From Stutzerimonas stutzeri (GTDB lineage: Bacteria; Pseudomonadota; Gammaproteobacteria; Pseudomonadales; Pseudomonadaceae): a DNA stretch of 64,000 nt. Within the stretch, counting starts at the first letter, position 1. The number at the start of each line of letters is the position of its first letter. The notes under the pieces were generated by a model, which searched no databases, had not been told where the DNA came from, and saw nothing but the letters and a program-made list of their open reading frames with translations. Both the position numbers and the translations under genes were made by a program. Shown here piece after piece: positions 46,235 to 53,685 of this stretch. The stretch lies in contig NZ_CP139348.1 of the NCBI RefSeq assembly GCF_038561965.1, positions 3,720,001 through 3,784,000 of the forward strand, given 5' to 3'.

Positions 46235-46336
46235 TAGAAGCCCGAGTTCAAACCACCCGTCTCAGGCATCCGTTTGTCCCTTCGAAAAAACAGGCTCCGT
46301 AGTCACAGCAGACCGGAACAGACCAAGGATCTTTAG

Positions 46337-47326
46337 TTGAAACTGACCGACATCGCCCGCCTCGCCAACGTTTCGGTAACCACTGCCAGCTACGTGCTCA
46401 ACGGCAAGGCTGCGCAACGGCGCATCAGCCAGGCCACCGTCGAGCGGGTGATGGCGGTTGCCGAACAGCAGGGTTTCCAGCTCGATCAGCAAGCCGCGGG
46501 CCTACGCCGCGGGCAGTCGCGCACCCTTGGCTTCATCGTCCCGGACTTGGAAAACCCCAGCTACGCCCGTCTGGCCAAACTGCTGGAACAGCGCGCCCGT
46601 TTGCGCGGCTATCAATTGCTGATCGCCGGGACCGACGACGAGCCGGACACCGAGCGTCAGGTCATTCAGGTGCTGCGCTCGCGCCGCTGCGATGCGCTGA
46701 TCGTCGCCAGCTGCCTACCAGCTGACGACCAGAGCTATCGCAAGGTGCAGGCGGCAGGCACGCCGGTAATCGCCCTCGACCGGGCGCTGGACGCCGAGCA
46801 CTTCTGTTCGGTGGTCAGCGATGACCGCGAAGCGGCGGCGCAACTGACCCGCTCACTGGACGCACCCGCCGAAGCGAGCATCGCCCTGATCAGTGCGCGG
46901 CCGGCCTTGCGCATCAGCCAGCAACGCGAAGAGGGTTTCCGTCAGGCCCTCGCGCAGCATCGGGGGCAGGTCAGCGTGCTGCAGGCCGAACAGTTCAGCC
47001 GTGCCTGTGGCCGGGAACAGATGCTCGCCCTGCTCGACCGCGGTCCGCTGCCCGATGCGCTGATTACCACCGCCTACGTGTTGCTCGAAGGCGTTTTCGA
47101 TGCGCTGCGCGAACGCGATCTGCTCTGGCCAGCGCAGCTGCGGCTGGCTACTTTTGGTGACGCGCAGCTGCTGGATTTTCTGCCGATACGGGTCAATGCG
47201 ATCTCCCAGCAGCATGAGCAAATTGCCGAGCGAACCCTGGAGCAGGCCATCCGCGCCATCGAGCAGGGCGATTACCGTCCCGGCGTGATCGCCATCGAAC
47301 GTGAGCTGAAAGTGCGGCGTCTCTGA
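46337..47326 (+). CDS. fruR: Fructose operon regulator FruR/Cra (LacI family)
   Basis: A 329-residue LacI/GalR-type repressor. The N-terminal helix-turn-helix is MKLTDIARLANVSVTTASYV and the hinge helix follows (AAGLRRGQSRTLGFIVPDL). The periplasmic-binding-like effector domain has RALDAEHFCSVVSDD and LRLATFGDAQLLDFLPI. The start is TTG at 46337, with AAGGAT ten bases before. The expected effector is fructose-1-phosphate, as known for P. putida FruR. It is divergent from fruBKA with a palindromic operator between. Confidence 0.93.
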   Translation: MKLTDIARLANVSVTTASYVLNGKAAQRRISQATVERVMAVAEQQGFQLDQQAAGLRRGQSRTLGFIVPDLENPSYARLAKLLEQRARLRGYQLLIAGTDDEPDTERQVIQVLRSRRCDALIVASCLPADDQSYRKVQAAGTPVIALDRALDAEHFCSVVSDDREAAAQLTRSLDAPAEASIALISARPALRISQQREEGFRQALAQHRGQVSVLQAEQFSRACGREQMLALLDRGPLPDALITTAYVLLEGVFDALRERDLLWPAQLRLATFGDAQLLDFLPIRVNAISQQHEQIAERTLEQAIRAIEQGDYRPGVIAIERELKVRRL

Positions 47327-47394
47327 TCCGCCTCTTGCGGGCGCTGGCGCGCTGGCGGAAGCTTGTCGCCCCAACGAGCCCGTCCCGCCCTTAG

Positions 47395-47700
47395 ATGAAC
47401 ATCGAACAGATCACCCAACGCCTGCATGCGATCCGCGACCAGAACGACTGGCAGCGCTTTCACAGCCCGAAGAACCTCGCCATGGCCGCCAGCGTGGAAA
47501 TGGCCGAGCTGGTGGAAATTTTCCAGTGGCAGACGGAAGACGAGTCGCGTCAACTATCGGCCGACAAGCTTGAGCATGCCGGCCAGGAAGTCGGCGACAT
47601 CCTCATGTACCTGCTGCTGCTGTGCAGCGAGCTTGGCATCGACATGGAACAGGCGCTGCTGGCCAAGCTGGCCGACAACGAGCGGCGGTTTGCCCGATGA
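47395..47700 (+). CDS. MazG-like nucleotide pyrophosphohydrolase
   Basis: A 101-residue all-alpha NTP pyrophosphohydrolase with the MazG-type metal site (SVEMAELVEIFQW with EExxE-like pattern, and EVGDILMYLLLL supplying ExxD). Such short proteins resemble RS21-C6/dCTPase and hydrolyse (d)NTPs to monophosphates. The exact substrate is not visible. The stop overlaps the next start by ATGA. Confidence 0.88.
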   Translation: MNIEQITQRLHAIRDQNDWQRFHSPKNLAMAASVEMAELVEIFQWQTEDESRQLSADKLEHAGQEVGDILMYLLLLCSELGIDMEQALLAKLADNERRFAR

Positions 47701-48446
47701 GCGATCGCCATTTCGATGAGCTGGCGACACGCTTCGCCGAGAAGATCTACGGCGGAGCAAAAGGCGCGATCCGCCTCGCGGTACTGCAGGCCGATCTCGC
47801 CGAGGTTCTGCCGCAACGCCCGCTGCGGGTACTGGATATCGGCGCTGGTCTCGGCCATATGAGCCTCTGGCTGGCGCAGCAAGGTCATGAGGTAACCCTG
47901 GCTGAACCCGCCGAACCCATGCTTGAAGGTGCCAGACAGCGATTCGCTGACGCCGGCCAGAGCGCCACCTTTATCCGGGCCCCCTGGCAGGACGTTGAAA
48001 ACCAGATGGAAGGCCGTTTCGACCTGGTTATCTGCCATGCCGTACTGGAATGGCTGGCCGAGCCCCAGGCAATCCTGCCGGTGCTGCATCGCCTGGTTGC
48101 GAACGATGGCTGGCTGTCGCTGGCGTTCTACAACCGCGACGCGCTGATCTACCGCAACCTGCTCAAGGGTCATTTCAAGAAACTGCGCAGCCAGAGCTAC
48201 GCCGGCGAGCGTCAGAGCCTGACACCGCAGCAGCCGCTCGACCCGCGTGAGCTGGCCGCGCAACTCGCGCCGCACTGGCGGGTCGAAGCAACCAGTGGCG
48301 TGCGTGTATTCCATGACTACATGCCTGCCGATTTCCAGGCCCGTACCGAGCCTGCCGACCTGATCGAGATGGAACTGGCCTACCGCCGCCATCCCGCATT
48401 CGCCGGCCTCGGGCGTTACCTGCACTGGTTGTGTCGGCCCTGCTAA
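47697..48446 (+). CDS. cmoM: SAM-dependent methyltransferase, CmoM (SmtA)-like
   Basis: A 249-residue class I methyltransferase with SAM motif I VLDIGAGLGHMSLWLA, the acidic end LAEPAEPM and DLVICHAVLEWL. The layout and DRHFDELATRFAEKIYGGAKG start match CmoM, which methylates 5-carboxymethoxyuridine in tRNA to mcmo5U34. The gene is coupled by four-base overlap to the MazG-like gene. The start MSDRHFDE is supported by this coupling. Confidence 0.88.
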   Translation: MSDRHFDELATRFAEKIYGGAKGAIRLAVLQADLAEVLPQRPLRVLDIGAGLGHMSLWLAQQGHEVTLAEPAEPMLEGARQRFADAGQSATFIRAPWQDVENQMEGRFDLVICHAVLEWLAEPQAILPVLHRLVANDGWLSLAFYNRDALIYRNLLKGHFKKLRSQSYAGERQSLTPQQPLDPRELAAQLAPHWRVEATSGVRVFHDYMPADFQARTEPADLIEMELAYRRHPAFAGLGRYLHWLCRPC

Positions 48447-48465
48447 TGCCGGCCGGGAGGAATCC

Positions 48466-49077
48466 ATGTTGATCCGCGCTTTTCTGCCCCTGCTCTGCCT
48501 GAGTCTGGTGGCTTGCCAGAGCAAGAATCCGTACACCGAGGATTCGGCGCCGATCCCACCGGCACCGCCGATTGAGCAAATTCAATCGCCGATCTACCCG
48601 GCCGCCCCACGTGACTTCTCCAGCTACCAGAGCTGGGGCTGGCGCACGCCACCCGCCGGCACCGCTTCGGTCAGTGGTGAAGAACTGCAGGAGATGGTCG
48701 CCGGCGCGCTCGATCAGCGCGGCTTGCGACCAGCACCGGGAGGATCAGGTAACAGAAAGGCAGACGTGTTGATTTCAGCCGGCGCCAGCAAGGAAACGCG
48801 GGTACGGCAAACCTATGACAACTATGGCCCACAGGTGGGCGTGGGCCGTTATGGCGGCGGCTACGGCTCCGGTTATGGCGTCGGCACCAGTGTGCCTATC
48901 GTGCGCAGTTACGAGGAAGAGGTGGTCTCGGTGCGCATCGAGATGTTCGATGGCGCCTCTGGCCAGGCCGTCTGGAGCAATCGCGCCGAAGCGCGCGTCA
49001 GCGGCAGCCGGGCCAAGCAGCAAGATGCCGTGCGCGAGGCTGTCGAGCGCGCCTTGGCCGATTATCCACCGCGCTGA
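48466..49077 (+). CDS. DUF4136 lipoprotein, copy 1
   Basis: A 203-residue lipoprotein with lipobox LSLVACQS (lipidated Cys18). The DUF4136 fold is suggested by DFSSYQSWGWRTPP, ELQEMVAGALDQRGL and the C-terminal AVREAVERALADYPPR. The middle has a Gly/Tyr-rich stretch (GRYGGGYGSGYGVG). Its function is unknown. GGGAGGAATCC precedes the start; a similar lipoprotein follows. Confidence 0.85.
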   Translation: MLIRAFLPLLCLSLVACQSKNPYTEDSAPIPPAPPIEQIQSPIYPAAPRDFSSYQSWGWRTPPAGTASVSGEELQEMVAGALDQRGLRPAPGGSGNRKADVLISAGASKETRVRQTYDNYGPQVGVGRYGGGYGSGYGVGTSVPIVRSYEEEVVSVRIEMFDGASGQAVWSNRAEARVSGSRAKQQDAVREAVERALADYPPR

Positions 49078-49151
49078 ATGCGGCAAGCGGATACGGGCCA
49101 AACGAACACGCCGGGCCTAAACTGAGCAGATTCCATTCCGGGAGAACAATC

Positions 49152-49709
49152 ATGTTCCGCCGCTTGTTGCTGATTCCCCTTCTCCTCGCTCTGGCAGCCT
49201 GCCAAGGCCCACACGTGCAGCGCGATTTCGATCCTGCGCGGGACTTTTCCGTCTATCGCGCCTGGAGCTGGAAAGAGCCGGCCCTGCAGTACCGCCCGGA
49301 CGATCCGCGCATCAAGAGCGATCTGACCGAGCAGCGCGTCCGCGAGGCGGTATCCGGAGAACTCGACCAGCGCGGCCTGCGCCCGGCCGCGACGGGTGCA
49401 GCAAGCGACGTTCAGGTTCAGGCCTGGTACATCATCGACCAGCGTACCCAGCAGTACACCACCACCTCTGGCGCCTGGGGCAACCCATGGTACGGCTACT
49501 GGGGCGGGCCGATGTTCACCGACACTCGTACCATCGACTATCAAGTCGGTACGTTGCAGATCGACCTGTACGACGCAGGCGACGGCAAGCTGGTCTGGCG
49601 CGGCAGTGCCGAGCAGGTGCTGCGCAGCCGCCCGGGAACGCCCGACGAACGCGCCGGCAGCATCCGTGAGCTGGTAACGCGGGTGCTGTCGCAGTACCCG
49701 CCGCGCTGA
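49152..49709 (+). CDS. DUF4136 lipoprotein, copy 2
   Basis: A 185-residue paralogue of the preceding lipoprotein: lipobox ALAACQG (lipidated Cys17), DFSVYRAWSWKEP, REAVSGELDQRGLRPA and terminal LVTRVLSQYPPR. In place of a Gly/Tyr-rich loop it has a Trp/Gly-rich one (GAWGNPWYGYWGGP). GGGAGAAC precedes the start. No function is known. Confidence 0.85.
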   Translation: MFRRLLLIPLLLALAACQGPHVQRDFDPARDFSVYRAWSWKEPALQYRPDDPRIKSDLTEQRVREAVSGELDQRGLRPAATGAASDVQVQAWYIIDQRTQQYTTTSGAWGNPWYGYWGGPMFTDTRTIDYQVGTLQIDLYDAGDGKLVWRGSAEQVLRSRPGTPDERAGSIRELVTRVLSQYPPR

Positions 49710-49796
49710 GCGATTCGCTGCCGGGGCAACCCACAATGCTGGCGGGGCTCCCCCTTGCGCACCATAATGTCGCGCCCCTGACCCTGGAGACTCGAC

Positions 49797-50246
49797 ATGC
49801 CTGCCGTTGCCTGGTGGTTACTTACCCTGCCCTTCATTGCCGGCGCGCTGCTGCCGCTGCAAGCCGGAATTAACGGTCAGGTAGCACGTCACCTGGGCAA
49901 TGTAATGGGCGCGGCGTTGCTCTCGTTCGCCGTGGGGACACTGGCGTTGTTGCTCATCGTGCTGGTTCAGCGTGATGTGCCAGCGCTGCAAACGCTGAAA
50001 AGCTTGAGCTGGTGGCATTGGTCCGGCGGTTTACTCGGTGCCTTCTTCATCGCCACCGCCGCCTTCGCTGCGCCGCGCACGGGGGCGCTGCTGTTCATGG
50101 CGCTATTGCTCGCCGGCCAACTGTTCGTCGCGTTACTTCTAGACCACTTCGGCTGGGCTGGCTTCCGCCAGTCGAGCATCAGCCTCGGCAAGGTTTCCGG
50201 CCTGCTACTGGTCTTCGCTGGTGTCTGGCTTATCCAGCGCGGCTAA
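49797..50246 (+). CDS. YdcZ/DUF606-type small multidrug-like transporter
   Basis: A 149-residue inner-membrane protein with five hydrophobic helices. It opens LLTLPFIAGALLPLQAGINGQVARHLG and contains GGLLGAFFIATAAFAAPRTGA, typical of the DUF606/YdcZ group of the DMT superfamily; both stretches are longer than a single helix. Its substrate is unknown. Confidence 0.85.
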   Translation: MPAVAWWLLTLPFIAGALLPLQAGINGQVARHLGNVMGAALLSFAVGTLALLLIVLVQRDVPALQTLKSLSWWHWSGGLLGAFFIATAAFAAPRTGALLFMALLLAGQLFVALLLDHFGWAGFRQSSISLGKVSGLLLVFAGVWLIQRG

Positions 50247-50265
50247 CAGGCAATCTCCAGCGCAG

Positions 50266-51198
50266 TCACTCTTGCTCGAAGGCGTAGAACAGATTGGGCT
50301 CGCTGACCAGGTAGAGATTGCCCTGCGCATCGAAAGTCATCCCTTCAGGCTGCGGCACGCTGCGCTCGAGCCCGGCAAAACCGCTCCATAGCGAGCGAAA
50401 GCTGACCAGTTCACCCTTGGCATCAAGCTCGAGCATCATCTTCGCTTCGTCGCTGAGCAGCATCAGATGGCCGGTCTGCTCATCGAAATGCACCGATGAC
50501 AGATCGCTGGCCATGTCCAGCTTCTCGATCCAGGCCTCACGATCGATGATCTTGATGTCCATATCACCCGCAAGGCTGCGCCTGATGCCCTGAATCTCAT
50601 AGAGCTTGCGCGGTGAATGCTCCTTGACCACGAATAAGCGGTCACCGGCCCGGTCATAACCGACGCCCTCGAAACCGGCATTTTCCGCATCGGCCAACGC
50701 CAGGGTGATCGACCGCGCCTCCGCGCGCCGCAGCGGCCCGGCGACGCGGGGAACCTGCACGACCACCAGCGATTGCTTGCGCTCTTCGGTCAGCACCAGC
50801 AGGTCCTCGCCCAGGTATGTCACACCCTCGACATCTTCGAAGCCCTGCAGCGGATAGCGTGCAATGAAGCTCCCATCACGCCCCAACGCCAGCAACTCTT
50901 CCGGATTGTTGACCACGGCCCATAGATGGTCGCGGCGCTCGTCGTAGGTCAGCCCGGAAAGGTTGTCCTTAACCGACGTTACCGGCAATGCATCAATTTT
51001 CACCCGGTACTCCGGCAGCCACAGGCTACGCCGCTCCCAGGTGCTTTCATGCCAGGTGGTTTTCAATGTGTAGAAAAGACGCTCATCGAGATGAAAGGCT
51101 GTAGCGACATAGAGCAAGCCGAAAAAAAGACTGGCATACACCCAGGCGGGGCGCAGCGCCGCTATTCGTCCCAGGTGCGATCTGGCAAGGGCTAGCAT
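50266..51198 (-). CDS. SdiA-regulated-domain protein (YjiK-like)
   Basis: A 310-residue protein with one N-terminal membrane helix (about 18-37) and a periplasmic beta-propeller of the SdiA-regulated family (NLSGLTYDERRDHLWAVVNN, GFEDVEGVTYLGEDLLVL, AENAGFEGVGYDRAGDRLF, QPEGMTFDAQGNLYLVSEP). Repeated GLTYD/GVTY/GMTFD turns mark the blades. No reaction is known. It converges with the YdcZ-like gene and is divergent from the small membrane protein gene. Confidence 0.88.
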   Translation of the reverse strand: MLALARSHLGRIAALRPAWVYASLFFGLLYVATAFHLDERLFYTLKTTWHESTWERRSLWLPEYRVKIDALPVTSVKDNLSGLTYDERRDHLWAVVNNPEELLALGRDGSFIARYPLQGFEDVEGVTYLGEDLLVLTEERKQSLVVVQVPRVAGPLRRAEARSITLALADAENAGFEGVGYDRAGDRLFVVKEHSPRKLYEIQGIRRSLAGDMDIKIIDREAWIEKLDMASDLSSVHFDEQTGHLMLLSDEAKMMLELDAKGELVSFRSLWSGFAGLERSVPQPEGMTFDAQGNLYLVSEPNLFYAFEQE

Positions 51199-51309
51199 CT
51201 TTGGTTTCTCGTTAGGCGAATGTCAGGCAGGCTGCCCGGGGCTTGTTGCAGTTGAATGACGCGAGACACATTGCTGTCGATGGGGACGCAGCGACAATCC
51301 GACCGCCCC

Positions 51310-51335
51310 CTGCACCGCTGGTTCCAGCGGTGCAG
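51310..51335. repeat. 26-base palindrome between the SdiA-regulated gene and the small membrane protein gene
   Basis: Two perfect 12-base arms, CTGCACCGCTGG (51310-51321) and its complement (51324-51335), meet around TT. It lies 88 bases before the plus-strand ATG and 112 bases before the minus-strand start. It could be a dimeric-regulator site or a leader hairpin. Confidence 0.6.
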
Positions 51336-51423
51336 CTACCGTTTGGAACTCTCGGGCCTGCTCGATAGCCCAATGCCCAAGGCTGCGTTCGCGCGCCGCA
51401 ATCGAATGTCAGGAGAGTGATAC

Positions 51424-51717
51424 ATGCGGGTAGAAGGATTCTTCGAATGGCTGGGACAGGCGCTGGGCTCGGTCATACGCTTCATCGTCGAGGCGCTGGG
51501 CGATTTCTTCGGCCTGTTTGCCCGAGCCGGACATAACTTCCTCGAAGGGCTGTCGCGCACCCTGGGAATGGACCGCTCGCTGATCAGCCTGGTGGCACTG
51601 GCTATTGGCCTGTTGCTGCTGGTTGCTGCGGTCCGCTCGTTCTTCCGCGGCTCGATCATCGGTGGGCTGATCTGGCTGTTCCTCGGGCTGTGGCTGCTGA
51701 GCTGGCTGATTCACTGA
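51424..51717 (+). CDS. Small amphipathic/membrane protein of unknown function
   Basis: A 97-residue protein with a strong ribosome-binding site (CAGGAGAG). The first half is an amphipathic helix rich in Phe (FFEWLGQALGSVIRF, LGDFFGLFARAG); the second half has two membrane helices (LISLVALAIGLLLLVAA and IIGGLIWLFLGLWLLSWL). No family is recognised. It is separate from its divergent neighbour and precedes the MATE gene by 113 bases. Confidence 0.75.
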   Translation: MRVEGFFEWLGQALGSVIRFIVEALGDFFGLFARAGHNFLEGLSRTLGMDRSLISLVALAIGLLLLVAAVRSFFRGSIIGGLIWLFLGLWLLSWLIH

Positions 51718-51830
51718 CTTGCTCTGGACGTTACTGCACGTGTTTACATACGGCCCCGCGCGCCCAAGCCCGGGCTTTTCCTCTTTCACTGATCGCCACG
51801 TATAGTGCCGGGCCGTCCCGGAGGCCCGTA

Positions 51831-53207
51831 ATGCCCAGCTTGCTTGTCGCCTGGCGCCATATCCCCACCCACAACAAAGTGTGGGCGCTGGCGGCGCCGA
51901 TGATCCTCTCCAATCTATCCGTTCCACTGGTCGCATTGGTGGACAGCAGCGTGATCGGCCATCTGCCACACGCGCATCAATTAGGCGCCGTGGCAGTTGG
52001 AGGCAGCCTGTATACGTTGCTGGTCTGGGTGATGGGCTTTCTACGCATGGGCACGACGGGCTTCGCCGCCCAGGCGGCCGGCCGCAATGACGGCGGCGCG
52101 CTGCGCCAGATCCTTCTGCAGGGGCTGCTGCTGGCACTGGGCTTCGCGCTATTGCTAGGGGTAATAGGCGTCCCACTGAAGGGCATCGCCCTCCAATTCA
52201 TGCAGCCCTCGGCGGAACTGGATGAGCTGACCCGCGACTATTTCCATACGCGTCTGTTCGGCCTACCAGCCGCACTGGCCAGCTACGCACTGATCGGCTG
52301 GTTTCTCGGCACGCAGAATGCGCGCGCACCGTTGGCCATTCTACTGACGACCAATCTGATCAATGTGGCGCTCGACTTGTGGTTCGTGCTCGGCCTCGAC
52401 TGGGGGGTGGCTGGTGCAGCCCGCGCCTCGGTGATCGCCGAATGGAGCGGCGCACTGCTTGGCCTGGCCCTCACCCGCAAGGCGCTGCTCCGCTACCCTG
52501 GTCGTCTCGATGTTGCAGCGCTGCGCCGCTGGATAAGCTGGCGGCCACTGATGGCCGTCAACCGCGACATCTTCCTGCGCTCACTGGCGCTGCAACTGGT
52601 GTTCTTTATGGTTACGGTGCAGGGCGCGCGACTGGGCGATGCAACCGTTGCTGCCAATGCTCTTCTACTCAATGGCCTGCTGCTGACCGCTCATGCGCTC
52701 GATGGGCTTGCACACGCGGTAGAGGCGCTAAGTGGGCATGCCATAGGTGCAGGCGATCGCAAGACGCTGCAGCGCGTGATGGTCGTGGCGGGCGGTTGGT
52801 CACTGCTGGCCAGCGTTGTCTTTGGCCTGTTCTTCCTGCTTGCCGGCCATCTATTCATCCAACTGCAAACAGACATTCCCGAGGTACGCCAGACCGCTCT
52901 GATCTACCTGCCCTATCTGGCGGCGCTGCCGCTGATTGCGGTATGGAGTTATCTGCTCGACGGGCTGTTCATTGGCGCCACCCGTGCGCGGGAAATGCGC
53001 AACAGCATGCTGTTGGCCGTAGGCCTGACGTTGCCGTTGGGCTGGCTGCTGCAGGGCCTTGGCAATCACGGCTTGTGGCTGGCCTTTCTGAGCTTCATGC
53101 TGATGCGCGGTATCTGCCTGGGCGTGCTCGCTCAGCGCCTGCAGCACCGCGGAGCCTGGTTTACCATGGACGGGCAGACCACCGCACACCCCATCGAAGG
53201 ACGCTGA
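51831..53207 (+). CDS. MATE family efflux transporter (DinF-like)
   Basis: A 458-residue inner-membrane antiporter with twelve hydrophobic helices in two six-helix bundles. MATE features include PMILSNLSVPLVALVDSSVIG in the first bundle (Asp in helix 1) and GLAHAVEALSGHAIGAGD. It resembles DinF more than NorM. CGGAGG is 8 bases before the ATG. The substrate (drugs, organic cations) is not provable. DUF2214 follows by two bases. Confidence 0.9.
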   Translation: MPSLLVAWRHIPTHNKVWALAAPMILSNLSVPLVALVDSSVIGHLPHAHQLGAVAVGGSLYTLLVWVMGFLRMGTTGFAAQAAGRNDGGALRQILLQGLLLALGFALLLGVIGVPLKGIALQFMQPSAELDELTRDYFHTRLFGLPAALASYALIGWFLGTQNARAPLAILLTTNLINVALDLWFVLGLDWGVAGAARASVIAEWSGALLGLALTRKALLRYPGRLDVAALRRWISWRPLMAVNRDIFLRSLALQLVFFMVTVQGARLGDATVAANALLLNGLLLTAHALDGLAHAVEALSGHAIGAGDRKTLQRVMVVAGGWSLLASVVFGLFFLLAGHLFIQLQTDIPEVRQTALIYLPYLAALPLIAVWSYLLDGLFIGATRAREMRNSMLLAVGLTLPLGWLLQGLGNHGLWLAFLSFMLMRGICLGVLAQRLQHRGAWFTMDGQTTAHPIEGR

Positions 53208-53209
53208 AC

Positions 53210-53668
53210 ATGGCCTATGCCATCGCTGCCTATCTGCATTTTCTGGCGATATTCCTGCTCTTTGCCTTGTTACTGCTGGAACACCAGCTGTTCCGTCAGC
53301 CGATGACGCTGGAGCGCGCGCGCAGCCTGTTTCGCATCGACATCGCCTTCGGCATCACTGCGGCGGCTGTACTGGTCAGCGGCGCCGCGCGGGCAATCTT
53401 CTATGGCAAAGGGCTGGACTATTACCTGCAGAACAGCCTGTTCCACGCCAAGGTCGGGCTATTCGTGGTGGTCGCGATCCTATCGATCTACCCCACCCTG
53501 ACCTTCCTGCGCTGGCGCCCGGCATTGTCTGCAGGACAGACGCCTGACGTATCGAGCAGCACTGCGCGATGGGTCAGGCTGACCATCCGCCTGGAGCTGT
53601 TACTGCTCCTGATGATCCCGTTGCTAGCGGCGCTGATGGCACGCGGTATCGGCGTCATAACCGGCTGA
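53210..53668 (+). CDS. DUF2214 membrane protein
   Basis: A 152-residue inner-membrane protein of four helices, starting MAYAIAAYLHFLAIFLLF. The pattern LEHQLFR, FHAKVGLFVVVAILSIYPT and the C-terminal LTIRLELLLLLMIPLLAALMARG matches DUF2214. Conserved His residues (His9, the one in LEHQ and the one in LFHAKVG) could bind haem or metal. It is two bases after the MATE stop, so probably co-translated. Function unknown. Confidence 0.88.
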   Translation: MAYAIAAYLHFLAIFLLFALLLLEHQLFRQPMTLERARSLFRIDIAFGITAAAVLVSGAARAIFYGKGLDYYLQNSLFHAKVGLFVVVAILSIYPTLTFLRWRPALSAGQTPDVSSSTARWVRLTIRLELLLLLMIPLLAALMARGIGVITG

Positions 53669-53685
53669 TACCGTGACCAGCTTCA

